Source: Prosthecomicrobium sp. N25
Lineage (GTDB): Bacteria; Pseudomonadota; Alphaproteobacteria; Rhizobiales; Ancalomicrobiaceae
Direction: 5' to 3'
Assembly (NCBI RefSeq): GCF_037203705.1
Contig: NZ_JBBCAT010000001.1
Location: 2,763,418-2,827,417, forward strand
DNA length: 64,000 bases
The notes below the pieces were generated by a model, which ran no database searches, was not told where the DNA came from, and saw only the letters and a list, made by a program, of their open reading frames with translations. Below, in pieces: positions 29,503 through 38,700 of this stretch (position 1 is its first letter; the number at the start of each line of letters is the position of its first letter). The position numbers and the translations under genes were made by a program.

Positions 29503-31104
29503 TCAGTCCATGGTGACGGAGGAGAAGTTCTGGAACCAGTTCTGCGCCTGTACGAAGCCCTTGACCTTCGGGCTCATGGCGCGGGCGTTGACGTCGTGGG
29601 TCACCATCAGGAAGAGCGCCTCGTCGACGTACTTTTCATGGATCTTCTCGAGGGTCTTCTGCTGCGCGGCCGGGTCGAAGGTGGAGCGGACCTCGTCGAA
29701 GAGCTTGTCCATCTCGGGATCGCAGTAGAAGCCCCAGTTGGTGCCGGCCGGCGGCGCGAGGTTGCACTGGAGATGCCGGATGAAGCCCGTGAAGGGGTCC
29801 TGGATGAAGTAGGTGTAGTTCATGCCCGTGGCGCCCTTGGAGCTCTCGTGCTTGGCTCCGGCGCGCCAGATGTTGATCAGCGTGTTCCATTCGACCACCT
29901 CGAAGGACACCTTGATGCCGACCTCGGCGAGGTTCTGCTGCACGAACTCGTTCATGGGCAACGGCAGCATCTGGCCGGAGCCGGACGGCGAGATCAGGAT
30001 CTTGGTCTCGAGCGGCTTGTTCGGCCCGTAGCCGGCTTCGGCGAGCAGCTTCTTGGCGGCCTCGGGGTCGTGCTTCAGCTTGAAGGTCGGGCGGCCGAAC
30101 CACTGGTGGCCCGGCGGCAGGAAGCCCTCGGCGGGAATCATCAGCCCCGAGAGCAGTTCCTTCATACCCTCACGGTCGATCGCCAGGTTCGCGGCCTTGC
30201 GCACCCGTACGTCGTTCCAGGGAGAACCGTCGACCCGCGACAGGTGCCAGGTCCAATTGTGCGGATAGGCGTTGGTGACGATCTTGAAACCGGCCGACTT
30301 CAGCGACGCCACCGTGTCCGGGGCCGGGTTCTCGATCCAGTCGACCTGACCGGAGCGAAGCGCGGCGGTACGGGCGGACGGCTCGGGGAGGGGGACGACG
30401 ACGAGCTTGTCGAGCTTGGGCACGCGCGCCTTGTCCCAGTAGTCCGGGTTCGGCACCATCTCGGCCTTCTCGCGTGGCACGAAGGCCGTGATCTTCCACG
30501 GGCCGGTGCCCGACGGGCTCTTGGCGACGGCGTCCCAACTCTTGCCCTGCTTCTCCCAGTTGGCGGGCGAGGACATCATGATCCAGGCGATCTGGTAGGG
30601 CAGCGTGGCGTCCGGGGTCTTGGTGACGATCTCGACGGTCAGCGGATCGACCGCCTTGTAGCTCGCCACCGCCGGGATGCGCGAGCGGCCCTGGGCCGAC
30701 TGGCGCGGATCGAACTGCGGCGCGTCCTTGTTGAGGAGCTTCTCCAGGTTCCAGACGACCGAGTCCGCCGTGAAGTCGCTGCCGTCGTGGAACTTGACGC
30801 CGGGGCGCAGCTTGAAGGTCCACTTGGTCTTGTCGGCCGCATCGACCGCCCAGGAGGTCGCGAGGCCCGGCACGATGGTGGAGGGCTTGTCGGCCGACGA
30901 GAGGTCCCACTCGACGAGCGAGTCGTAGGCCGTGTAGCCGAGGAAGCGCATGCCCTCGCCGCCGTTGTCGGTCTGGCCCGTCGTGAGGGGGATGTCCGAG
31001 GCGGTCATGCCGATCCGGAGCGTACCGCCGGCGAGCGCGAGCACCGAGGAGCCGGCGAGGAGTGCGGCGGCCAAGAGGGACTTCTGGAGGAGACGGAGGG
31101 CCAT
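29503..31104 (-). CDS. Extracellular solute-binding protein family 5, system A
   Basis: Periplasmic binding protein (SBP_bac_5) of 533 residues for the first importer. The signal peptide MALRLLQKSLLAAALLAGSSVLALA is followed by GGTLRIGMTASDIPL. Family motifs include FKLRPGVKFHDGSDFTADSVVWNLEKLL and SPSGTGPWKITAFVPREKAEM. Proteins of this family bind peptides, nickel, sugars or opine-like compounds; the neighbours (IMPase-like, IolE-like, Idh) suggest a sugar or cyclitol derivative rather than a peptide. It begins its own block after a 194-base gap from the IMPase-like gene. Confidence 0.92.
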   Translation of the reverse strand: MALRLLQKSLLAAALLAGSSVLALAGGTLRIGMTASDIPLTTGQTDNGGEGMRFLGYTAYDSLVEWDLSSADKPSTIVPGLATSWAVDAADKTKWTFKLRPGVKFHDGSDFTADSVVWNLEKLLNKDAPQFDPRQSAQGRSRIPAVASYKAVDPLTVEIVTKTPDATLPYQIAWIMMSSPANWEKQGKSWDAVAKSPSGTGPWKITAFVPREKAEMVPNPDYWDKARVPKLDKLVVVPLPEPSARTAALRSGQVDWIENPAPDTVASLKSAGFKIVTNAYPHNWTWHLSRVDGSPWNDVRVRKAANLAIDREGMKELLSGLMIPAEGFLPPGHQWFGRPTFKLKHDPEAAKKLLAEAGYGPNKPLETKILISPSGSGQMLPLPMNEFVQQNLAEVGIKVSFEVVEWNTLINIWRAGAKHESSKGATGMNYTYFIQDPFTGFIRHLQCNLAPPAGTNWGFYCDPEMDKLFDEVRSTFDPAAQQKTLEKIHEKYVDEALFLMVTHDVNARAMSPKVKGFVQAQNWFQNFSSVTMD

Positions 31105-31233
31105 GTCGGACCTTTCGGTTGGCGGTGACAGCGAGCTGACGCCAAGTCTTCAAGATCCGTGCCACCCCTCCGCGTATCCGATTTCTCTCGACTTCGTACT
31201 CAACGCCGATCCGTCCGCCAGAAATTTCGCCTA

Positions 31234-31256
31234 CGTGCAGGGCAGGCCGATGCACG
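31234..31256. promoter_or_regulatory. CGTGCA-N11-TGCACG inverted repeat upstream of system A
   Basis: Arms CGTGCA (31234-31239) and TGCACG (31251-31256) are separated by 11 bases in the 194-base gap between the IMPase-like gene and the binding-protein gene. The half-site TGCACG is the same as in the palindrome near the LacI gene (40669-40682), but the spacing differs, so recognition by the same regulator is only a guess. Confidence 0.3.
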
Positions 31257-31298
31257 GCTAGGCAATCTCCGCCATCACCCGGGTACGCGACGGACAAT

Positions 31299-32114
31299 CT
31301 AGGCGGGCCGGAACCCCTCGACGAGCCAGGCGTGGACGGCAGGCGTGGCGGCGAGGATCGCGCCGGTCGGGGGGATCGGTCCGCCGTCGAAACCGGTGAC
31401 GATGCCACCGGCCTCCACGACGCAGAGGACGGCGGCGGCGTAGTCGTAGGGCGAGAGGCCGTCCTCGAAGAAGGCGTCGTGGCGGCCCGCGGCCACATAG
31501 GCGATCGAGAGCGCGGCCGACCCCATACGCCGGACAGCGCTCGCCCGCTCGGCGACCCGCCAGAAGGCCGCCCGGTAGGCGGCGTCACCGATGTTGCGCA
31601 ACTGGCCCGGCACCGGGATGCTGGCGCCCACGACGGCGCGGTCGATGCCACGACCGGCCGGCACGTGCAGCCGCCGGCCGTTCAGCGTCGCGCCGCGCCC
31701 ACGCTCGGCCGCGAAGGTCTCGCCGCGGACGGGGTCGTGCACCACGCCCGCGATCGTCTCCCCGTTCTCCTGCAGGGCGATGCAGACCGAGAAGAACGGG
31801 ATGCCCCAGGCGAAGTTGGTGGTGCCGTCGATCGGGTCGATCAGCACGGTGAGCCCGCTCACCCCGGCACGGTCCGCGACCTGCTCCTCGCCGACGATGG
31901 CCACCCCCGGTATGGCCTCCAGGATTTCCGCCGCGATCGCCCGCTCGACCGCGCGGTCCCCCTCGGTCTGGTAATCGCGGGCCTTCTTCTCGACCATGTC
32001 CATCGCGGCGCCCGGGTCGGCGCGATGGGCGAGCGCCACCGAGCCGCCGAGGCGGGCCGCGCGGATCAGGATCGAGAGACGGTAGCTCGGGACATGCGCC
32101 GAAAGTCCGGTCAT
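31299..32114 (-). CDS. Inositol-monophosphatase-family phosphatase
   Basis: A 271-residue Mg2+-dependent phosphatase of the IMPase/FIG superfamily. The metal-binding motifs are present: IVGEE (Glu), IDPIDGTTNFAWGIP (the DPIDGTTNF signature) and SPYDYAAAVLCVVEAGG (usual W replaced by Y, Asp kept). It probably removes phosphate from inositol phosphate or a related sugar phosphate. The start at 32114 has AGGAGA nine bases upstream; an ATG 10 codons earlier would place that ribosome-binding site inside the gene. It sits between the two ABC importers, so it is likely part of the same catabolic unit. Confidence 0.88.
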   Translation of the reverse strand: MTGLSAHVPSYRLSILIRAARLGGSVALAHRADPGAAMDMVEKKARDYQTEGDRAVERAIAAEILEAIPGVAIVGEEQVADRAGVSGLTVLIDPIDGTTNFAWGIPFFSVCIALQENGETIAGVVHDPVRGETFAAERGRGATLNGRRLHVPAGRGIDRAVVGASIPVPGQLRNIGDAAYRAAFWRVAERASAVRRMGSAALSIAYVAAGRHDAFFEDGLSPYDYAAAVLCVVEAGGIVTGFDGGPIPPTGAILAATPAVHAWLVEGFRPA

Positions 32115-32167
32115 GACGTACAATTCTCCTACGATGCACGGCATTGCGGGGCTCGGGGCGCCATAGG

Positions 32168-33193
32168 TCAGGCGATGCCGCCGGCGGCCGCATCGCGCCA
32201 GCGATGGCAGGCGACGGCATGGTCCGGCCGGTCGGCCGGCTCCAGGGCCGGCGCCTCCGCGGCGCAACGCGCGACGGCCAACGGGCAGCGGGTGTGGAAG
32301 CGGCACCCCGGCGGCGGCGCGATAGGGGAGGGTATCTCGCCCTGGAGCCGCCCCGCCCTCTGCCGGTCGTCAGGGTCGAGGGAGGGGATCGCCGAGAGCA
32401 GGGCGCGCGTGTATGGGTGCCTCGGCGCGGCGAAGAGGCGGCGGGTCGGCCCCGTCTCGACGACCTTGCCGAGGTACATCACCGCCACTCGGTCGCAGAC
32501 ATGAGCGACGACCGCCAGGTTGTGGCTGATGAAGAGGACCGTCAGCCCCGTCTCCCGCTGCAACTCGCGCACCAGATTGAGCACGTCCGCCTGGATGGAG
32601 ACGTCGAGCGCCGCAACGGCCTCGTCGGCGACCAGGAAGCGCGGGGCGGCGACGAGGGCCCTCGCGATCGCGATCCGCTGGCGCTGGCCGCCCGAGAAGG
32701 CGTGCGGATAGCGGCGCAGGTGCTCGAGGTTGAGCCGGCACCGGGCCGCGATGGCGCGGACGCGCCGATCGGCCTCGGCCCGCGTCGCGGCGAGGCCCAT
32801 GACCTCGAGCGGCTCGGCGATGATGTCCCGTACCGTCATGCGTGGGCTCAAGGAGGCGTAGGGATCCTGGAACACCAGTTGTGCACGGCGGCGGTAATCG
32901 GCCAGCGCTGCGCCGTCGAGGCCCACCACCTCGTGCTCGATTTCCTCGTCTCGATAGGTCACGCGACCGGCCGCGATCGGAGCAGCCTTGAGGAGCGCGC
33001 GTCCGAAGGTTGTTTTTCCCGATCCGCTCTCGCCGACGAGCCCGGTGATCTCGCCCCTGGCGAGGTCGAGCGACACGCCGTCGACCGCCCTCAGGGCGGT
33101 TCGGCCGAACAGCCCCTTGCCGATCGGGAACGAGACCGTCAGGTCGCGGACGGAAAGGAGCGGGGGGAGTGGTGCAGGCACGGTGGCGCTCAT
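32168..33193 (-). CDS. Dpp/Opp-type ABC importer ATPase (DppF-like), system B
   Basis: ATPase of 341 residues. Walker A GESGSGKT, signature FSGGQRQRIAIARAL (Phe in place of the usual Leu) and Walker B FLVADEAVAALD. The C-terminal cysteine block is GCRFHTRCPLAVARC. It is the second ATPase of the second importer; its start overlaps the DppD-like gene by four bases. The IMPase-like gene follows after 53 bases. Confidence 0.92.
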   Translation of the reverse strand: MSATVPAPLPPLLSVRDLTVSFPIGKGLFGRTALRAVDGVSLDLARGEITGLVGESGSGKTTFGRALLKAAPIAAGRVTYRDEEIEHEVVGLDGAALADYRRRAQLVFQDPYASLSPRMTVRDIIAEPLEVMGLAATRAEADRRVRAIAARCRLNLEHLRRYPHAFSGGQRQRIAIARALVAAPRFLVADEAVAALDVSIQADVLNLVRELQRETGLTVLFISHNLAVVAHVCDRVAVMYLGKVVETGPTRRLFAAPRHPYTRALLSAIPSLDPDDRQRAGRLQGEIPSPIAPPPGCRFHTRCPLAVARCAAEAPALEPADRPDHAVACHRWRDAAAGGIA

Positions 33194-34182
33194 GCAGGGT
33201 CCGCTACGGCAAGGCGGTGGCAGGCGGCGCCATGGCCGGGTCCGACGGCGAGCCGCGCGGGAACCCGCTCGCGGCAGACAGGCCCGACCACGACCGCGCA
33301 GCGGGTGTGGAAGGGGCAGCCGGCCGGCCGTTCGAGCGGGGAGGGAATGTCCCCCGGCACCGGCATGAGCGGACGGTCGAGATCGTCGAGGCGTGGAATT
33401 GCGGCGAAGAGGCCTCGCGTATAGGGATGCGCCGGCGACCGGACCGCGGCGCGGACAGGGCCCGCCTCGACGATACGGCCGAGATACATGACGGCGATGC
33501 GGTCCGCGATCCCGGCCACGACGCCGAGGTCGTGGGTGATCAGCAGAACCGCCATGCCGAGCTCGGCGACGAGTTCGGACATGAGGTCCAACACCTGGGC
33601 CTGTATGGTCACGTCGAGGGCGGTCGTCGGCTCGTCGGCGATCAGCAGCCGCGGGCGTGTCGACAGCGCCATGGCGATCATGGCGCGCTGCCGCATGCCA
33701 CCGGAAAGCTCGAAGGCATACTGGTCGAAGCGGCGCGACGGATCGGAGATGCCGACCCGGTCGAGCATCTCCACCGCGATCTCGCGGGCGCGCTTGGCGG
33801 ACACGTCCGTGTGCAGCCGCAGCTGCTCGACCATTTGGCTGCCGATGGAGATCGCCGGCGCGAAGGACGCCATCGGCTCCTGGAAGATCATCGAGACGGA
33901 GCCGCCGCGCACGACCCTGAGATCCTCCGCCCGCTCGAGCGCCAGGACGTCGACAGGGCCGGAGGGCCCGTGGAAGAGGATGCGGCCGCCCGCGCCGTAG
34001 CGCGCGTTGCGCGGGTTGAGCTGCATGACCGAACGGGCGAGCACCGACTTGCCGGACCCGCTCTCGCCGACGAGGCCCACGACCTCGCCCTCCCGGATCT
34101 CGAGCGAGGCGTCCTCCACTGCCGTGACCGGCCCCTCCTCGGTCCGGAACGTGACCGTAAGGCCCTCGATGGAGAGAAGCAT
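33190..34182 (-). CDS. Dpp/Opp-type ABC importer ATPase (DppD-like), system B
   Basis: ATPase of 330 residues starting MLLSIEGLTVTFRTEEGPV. Walker A GESGSGKS, signature LSGGMRQRAMIAMAL, Walker B LLIADEPTTALD and C-terminal cysteines in GCPFHTRCAVVVGPVC. The start at 34182 lies two bases after the permease stop, so translation is probably coupled. A much longer open frame upstream is a shadow of the permease gene. Confidence 0.92.
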   Translation of the reverse strand: MLLSIEGLTVTFRTEEGPVTAVEDASLEIREGEVVGLVGESGSGKSVLARSVMQLNPRNARYGAGGRILFHGPSGPVDVLALERAEDLRVVRGGSVSMIFQEPMASFAPAISIGSQMVEQLRLHTDVSAKRAREIAVEMLDRVGISDPSRRFDQYAFELSGGMRQRAMIAMALSTRPRLLIADEPTTALDVTIQAQVLDLMSELVAELGMAVLLITHDLGVVAGIADRIAVMYLGRIVEAGPVRAAVRSPAHPYTRGLFAAIPRLDDLDRPLMPVPGDIPSPLERPAGCPFHTRCAVVVGPVCRERVPARLAVGPGHGAACHRLAVADPA

Positions 34183-34184
34183 GG

Positions 34185-35312
34185 TCAACGCCGTATCTCC
34201 GCATAGGGGTCGACCGCGTCGCGCAGGCCGTCGCCGACGAAGACGAAGGCGAGCACGAGGGCGATGAAGAAGACGACCGGGATGAAATACCACTGGTGGT
34301 TCAGGATCACGTCCGCGCTGGTGGCGTTCTGCAACATGACGCCGAGCGAATTGACGGGATCCTTGAGGCCGAGCCCGATGAAGCTCAGCGCCGTCTCGGA
34401 GAGCACCATGTAGGGGAAGGAGATCACCAAATCGACGATGATGTAGCTGGTGAAGCTCGGCAGCAGGTGGCGGCGCAGCACATAGGGCATGCCGGCTCCG
34501 CAGAGCTGCGCGGCCAGCACGTAGTCCTGGGAGCGCTCGGTCAGGATGTGGGTGCGCACCCGCCGGGCGAGAGTCGGCCAGCCCTTCAGGCCGAGGAGGG
34601 TGGTGATCAGCAGGAACCGGGTCTCGGCCGACCACTCCTGCGGCAGGAAGGCGGCCATGGCCATGAACAGCGGCAGGCGCGGGATGATCTTGACCGCGTC
34701 GCTCACGGTCTGGATCACGCTGTCGACCCAGCCGCCGACGAAGCCCGAGATCCCCCCGATGACGAGCGCCAGCACGAAGGCCACGAGGACACCGAGCACG
34801 CCGACCGTCAGCGAGGTCCAGATCGCGTGGAGCGTGCGCGAGAAGATATCCTTGCCGGCCGAATCCGTCCCGAACAGGTGGATGTAGCCCTCGTCGACGC
34901 CGAAGAGCCGCGTCTCGAGGGTGAAGAGGCCGAACAGCCTGTAGGGCGCGCCCGGCACGAGGAAGCGCACGTAGCGCCGCTCGTCCTCGCTGACCCGCTC
35001 GACCCAGCGCAGGTTGGTCTCGATTGAACGGACGCGCTCGACCTTGTGCAGGAAAGGCCTCGCCGAACAGCCGTTCCGGTCGCAGAAGCGCGGGATCGTC
35101 GGCGCCCCGTCGAGATAGGCCCGATCGCTCCCCGCGATGGTCGGGTCGTGGGGCGACAGGAACGGGGCGAACAGTCCGCACAGGATCAGCAGCAGCAGGA
35201 CCATCGCCCCCGCCATAGCGGCCCGCTGGCGCCGGAAGCGCTCCAGAACGAGCCGCCCCTGCGAGACGGTGAAGTAGGCCTCCGGGTCGATACGGTGCTC
35301 GGGGCTCGACAT
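34185..35312 (-). CDS. Dpp/Opp-type ABC importer permease (YejE/DppC-like) with a large periplasmic insertion, system B
   Basis: Permease of 375 residues, longer than a standard DppC (about 300). After the first membrane segment (MAGAMVLLLLILCGLFAPFLS) comes a stretch of about 95 residues with two cysteines (FCDRNGCSARPF) before HLFGTDSAGKDIFSRTLHAIW, where the usual permease core begins. The insertion resembles the YejE-type subfamily. The ATPase-contact motif is DYVLAAQLCGAGMPYVLRRHLLP. It starts two bases after the DppB-like stop. Confidence 0.9.
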   Translation of the reverse strand: MSSPEHRIDPEAYFTVSQGRLVLERFRRQRAAMAGAMVLLLLILCGLFAPFLSPHDPTIAGSDRAYLDGAPTIPRFCDRNGCSARPFLHKVERVRSIETNLRWVERVSEDERRYVRFLVPGAPYRLFGLFTLETRLFGVDEGYIHLFGTDSAGKDIFSRTLHAIWTSLTVGVLGVLVAFVLALVIGGISGFVGGWVDSVIQTVSDAVKIIPRLPLFMAMAAFLPQEWSAETRFLLITTLLGLKGWPTLARRVRTHILTERSQDYVLAAQLCGAGMPYVLRRHLLPSFTSYIIVDLVISFPYMVLSETALSFIGLGLKDPVNSLGVMLQNATSADVILNHQWYFIPVVFFIALVLAFVFVGDGLRDAVDPYAEIRR

Positions 35313-35314
35313 GG

Positions 35315-36319
35315 CTATCCGATCACGCCCGCCCGCACCCGCGGATCGATGGCCGCGAGCAGTACGTCGGTGGCGAAGTTGAGGGTGACGATGGTGGCGG
35401 TGAGCAGGAAGATGATGGCCCCGGCGAGCTGCTGGTCGTTGGCGCGGGCGAGAGACTCGATCAGGAGCGAGCCGACGTCGGTCAGCGACAGGATCAGCGC
35501 CACGATCGGCAGGTCGCTGAACACGCGGCTGAGGTCGAACCCGAGCGAGTTGACGATCGGCGGCAACGCGTGGCGCGCGGGATAGCGCCAGAGCAGCGCC
35601 GCCCCGGAGAGGCCGCGCGCCCGCGCGGCCGTAACGTAGAGCTTGCCGACCTCGTCCGACATCAGCGCCCGTACGGTCTGCAGCGCGAAGGCCGTCGCCG
35701 ACCAGCCGAGCACCAGGATGGGAAGCCAGATGTGGCCGAGCAGGTCAGCAAACTTGGCGCCACTCCAGGGCGCGTCCCGGTAGGCCGGCGAGAACAGGCC
35801 CGTCAGCGTCTCGCCGAACCAGAGGGTCGAGAACAGCATGACGAGAAGCGCGAGCAGGAAGTTCGGGATCGCGAGGCCGAGATAGCTGATCACCCTGAGC
35901 GTGCCGTTGAGGACGGGCCGATCCGACGCCGCGGAGATCATGCCGACCGGGATGGCCACCGCGTAGGCGAGCAGGAGCGCCGTCACCGACAGCGCCGAGG
36001 AGATCAGGAACTTGGTGCCGACGAGCGTCGTGATGTTCATGCGCAGGGTGCAGCTCTCGCCGAAGTCGCCCCGGAAGGCGCCCGTGATCCATTCGAGCCA
36101 ACGCACCATCAGCGGCCGGTCGAGCCCGAGGCGCTCGCGCTCCGCTTCCAGTTCGCTCAGCGAGATCGAGGCGCCCTGAGTTTGCTTCAGCGCGAGGTAG
36201 CGCTCCGCGCAGTCGCCCGGCACCAGTTCCATCATGCCGAAGATGACGATCGACACCGTGACCAGGGTGACGAAGGCGAGGAAGGCCCGGAGCGTGACGA
36301 AGCGCAGGAAGGCGGTCAT
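35315..36319 (-). CDS. Dpp/Opp-type ABC importer permease (DppB-like), system B
   Basis: Permease of 334 residues with the N-terminal segment AFLAFVTLVTVSIVIFGMMELVPGD and about six membrane helices. The coupling motif is LYVTAARARGLSGAALLWRYPARHAL. It starts at 36319, after a 183-base gap from the binding-protein gene. The gap holds a small inverted repeat (TCTTCC 36377-36382, GGAAGA 36388-36393) and no other recognisable site. Confidence 0.92.
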   Translation of the reverse strand: MTAFLRFVTLRAFLAFVTLVTVSIVIFGMMELVPGDCAERYLALKQTQGASISLSELEAERERLGLDRPLMVRWLEWITGAFRGDFGESCTLRMNITTLVGTKFLISSALSVTALLLAYAVAIPVGMISAASDRPVLNGTLRVISYLGLAIPNFLLALLVMLFSTLWFGETLTGLFSPAYRDAPWSGAKFADLLGHIWLPILVLGWSATAFALQTVRALMSDEVGKLYVTAARARGLSGAALLWRYPARHALPPIVNSLGFDLSRVFSDLPIVALILSLTDVGSLLIESLARANDQQLAGAIIFLLTATIVTLNFATDVLLAAIDPRVRAGVIG

Positions 36320-36502
36320 CGGGGGTCCCAGCGGGAGGCGACGTGAACGGCAAGGCAGGAGAAGTGGAGCACGATGTCTTCCCTTACGGAAGAGACGTCG
36401 GCGGACCCGGAAAGCGTCATGCCTCCGGGGTGGCGCCTCCCGGCACCGACGCCCCGACCGCCGCCGGACCCTTCGAGGGCCCGGCGCGGTCCCGTCGCGA
36501 CC

Positions 36503-38539
36503 TCAGTTGGCGAAGTACCACTGCTGCGGACGGTAGGGGTAGGTCCACCGGAACTCGTCCGCGTGGGCGGCGAACTTGGGGACGTTCGCGAGGACGTTGC
36601 GATGGAAGATGGGGCCGGGCGCCCGGACCGTGCCGATGAAGACGAGATTGCCCGCCATGTTCTTCATGAGCCGGTTGCCGAGTTCGACCGAGGCCGGGCC
36701 GCCCACCGGTGCCGACTGAAAGGCGTCCACGTCGGCACTCATCTGCTTCGCCCAGTCCGGCGGTTCGACACCCTTGGCGCCCTTGCTCTCCACCCACTCG
36801 CCCCACAGCATGGCCGGACGGGCGCTGAAGTACCCGCCGAACGGAGGCCTGAAGCGCTCAGCCTCGGCGAGAATGGTGCCGAGCGGCTGGCCGAGCTGCC
36901 AGATCGACACGTCGAGTTTGTTGGCGGATTGCGCCGCGCGGAACTCGTCGGTGGTGACCTCCTTGACGGTCGTCCTCACCCCCACGTCACCCCAGTACTT
37001 GCCGACGAGTTCCACCACCTGGGCGCTGGTGGCCTGGGTCGAGAAGAGCAGGCTGACCACCAGCTTCGAGCCGTCGGGGAAGTCGCGGAAGCCGTCGCCG
37101 TCCCTGTCGACCAGCCCGATGCCGTCCAGCAGCGCCTTCGCCTTCTTGGGGTCGAACTCGGCGAAATGGCCTTCCCAGCTCTGGTCGAGGAATTTCGGGA
37201 CCGGCGAGAAGCCGGCGAACTGAACGGGCGTGCCGAGACCGAAGAAGGCGGCTTCGTTCATCTCCTTGCGGTTCAGGGCGAGCGACATCGCCTGCCGGAA
37301 GGCGAGATCGCCGAACAGCTTGCGGCGGGCGGGGTCGTCATGGGTCAGATTGAAGCCGAACACCGCGAAGGCGACCTGGGGCCTGAGCTGGATCGTGAAG
37401 TTGCCCGCCTTCTGCCGGTCGAGCAGGAGCGGCGCCGCGGCGAGCTGCAGGGACTGTGCCTTGTAGTCGACCTCCCCGTTGATGAGCTTCAGGTTCCGGA
37501 CCTCCGCGTCCTTCACGTAGATCTCGTTCTGCTCGGGGATGTAGGGGAGTTGCTGGCCCGCCGTGTCGACCATGAAGAAATAGGGATTGGCCACCGTCTT
37601 GCGGTTCTCCGGCGTGTCCTTCACGTAGATCATGGCCTCGAGCGTCGGCATCGTGTCGCGCGGCAGCCCGGCGATCTTGTCGGGCAACGAACGCATGGGC
37701 GTGATGTCTGTCCAGTCCGAATTGCCGGTATAGGCCTTGATCGCGTCGTATCCGTTGCTGAAGCCCAGTGCCTGTGCGGTCTCGTCGGCCTTCGGGTTCA
37801 CGGCCGGGTGGAACTGCCCGAGGAAGTGTTTCGGCCGGAACGGCGGCGCATGCGTCACAGCGAAGAAGGCGAGGAGCCCCGGCTTCGGCGCCGGCAGCTT
37901 GAAGACCACCTTGAGCGGATCGTCGGCGATCACCGTCATCGGCTTGCCCCCGACCAGTACGTAGCTCTTCGGGGTCTTGTTGACGGCCGGATCGAGCGCC
38001 AGGTTGTCGTACCAGAACTTGACGTCGGCCGAGGTGAACGGCTGGCCGTCCGACCACTTGTGGCCCTTGCGGAGGTGGAAGGTCAGTTCGGTGAAATCGG
38101 CGTTCCATTCCCAGGACTTCGCCACGTTCGGCACGATGGTCTGCAGGTCGTCCGAATAGCGGACGAGGTTGACGTGGCGGAGCGACAGGACGTCGGCGGT
38201 CCCGGAGTCCGGTCCGTTCGACATCACGTTGAGGACACCGCCGAACTTGCCGACCGCCTGATAGGGCGCCACGACCAGCGGCTCGGCCGGCAGGCGCTCC
38301 GCGAGCGGCGGCAGTGCGGCATTGCCGCGGATGCGGGCGTTGATGTCCTTGATGGCGGGGTTCTCCGAGAAGACCAGCTTGCACCTCGCCTTGGCCTCGA
38401 AGTCCGCCAACTCGTATTGCTGGGGAAAGGCGCCGGCGGGGACGCCCTTCGGGTCGGCGACGGTGACCGCCGGGCAGGCGGCCTCGGCGAGGGCCGGCGC
38501 CAGTAGGGCGGCGGAGCCGAGCAGGATGCGGACGAGCAT
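36503..38539 (-). CDS. Extracellular solute-binding protein family 5 (large), system B
   Basis: A periplasmic binding protein of 678 residues, clearly longer than the usual 500-550 for this family. The signal peptide is MLVRILLGSAALLAPALAEA. An N-terminal stretch of about 80 residues (AVTVADPKGVPAGAFPQQYE onward) precedes the SBP_bac_5 core, where FHLRKGHKWSDGQPFTSADVKFWYDN is recognisable. Large binding proteins with YejE-type permeases occur in importers for peptides and complex glycosides. The adjacent Idh and IolE-like genes favour a cyclitol-related ligand. The ATG at 38539 has GGGGGA upstream. Confidence 0.9.
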   Translation of the reverse strand: MLVRILLGSAALLAPALAEAACPAVTVADPKGVPAGAFPQQYELADFEAKARCKLVFSENPAIKDINARIRGNAALPPLAERLPAEPLVVAPYQAVGKFGGVLNVMSNGPDSGTADVLSLRHVNLVRYSDDLQTIVPNVAKSWEWNADFTELTFHLRKGHKWSDGQPFTSADVKFWYDNLALDPAVNKTPKSYVLVGGKPMTVIADDPLKVVFKLPAPKPGLLAFFAVTHAPPFRPKHFLGQFHPAVNPKADETAQALGFSNGYDAIKAYTGNSDWTDITPMRSLPDKIAGLPRDTMPTLEAMIYVKDTPENRKTVANPYFFMVDTAGQQLPYIPEQNEIYVKDAEVRNLKLINGEVDYKAQSLQLAAAPLLLDRQKAGNFTIQLRPQVAFAVFGFNLTHDDPARRKLFGDLAFRQAMSLALNRKEMNEAAFFGLGTPVQFAGFSPVPKFLDQSWEGHFAEFDPKKAKALLDGIGLVDRDGDGFRDFPDGSKLVVSLLFSTQATSAQVVELVGKYWGDVGVRTTVKEVTTDEFRAAQSANKLDVSIWQLGQPLGTILAEAERFRPPFGGYFSARPAMLWGEWVESKGAKGVEPPDWAKQMSADVDAFQSAPVGGPASVELGNRLMKNMAGNLVFIGTVRAPGPIFHRNVLANVPKFAAHADEFRWTYPYRPQQWYFAN

Positions 38540-38610
38540 GCGATCCCCCTTCTGCTTTCGAACTGTCGGACCGCGACGCCGGCTTCGGATGCCGGCGCCC
38601 GGAGCTTCGC

Positions 38611-38655
38611 GCGCAGGGACGAGGCCCTGCGCAGGATCGGGTCGGCACCCGACCC
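38611..38655 (-). other. Two stem-loops between the Idh and system B binding-protein genes
   Basis: In the 161-base gap there are two perfect hairpins: GCGCAGGG/CCCTGCGC (38611-38618 and 38625-38632, 6-base loop) and GGGTCGG/CCGACCC (38639-38645 and 38649-38655, 3-base loop). In the minus-strand transcript they would lie just upstream of the binding-protein gene. They may set relative mRNA levels or act as partial terminators. Confidence 0.5.
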
Positions 38656-38700
38656 CGCCTCTTCCACGCCGGCCGGGTCGCAGCCGGCGGGAATTGGCGA

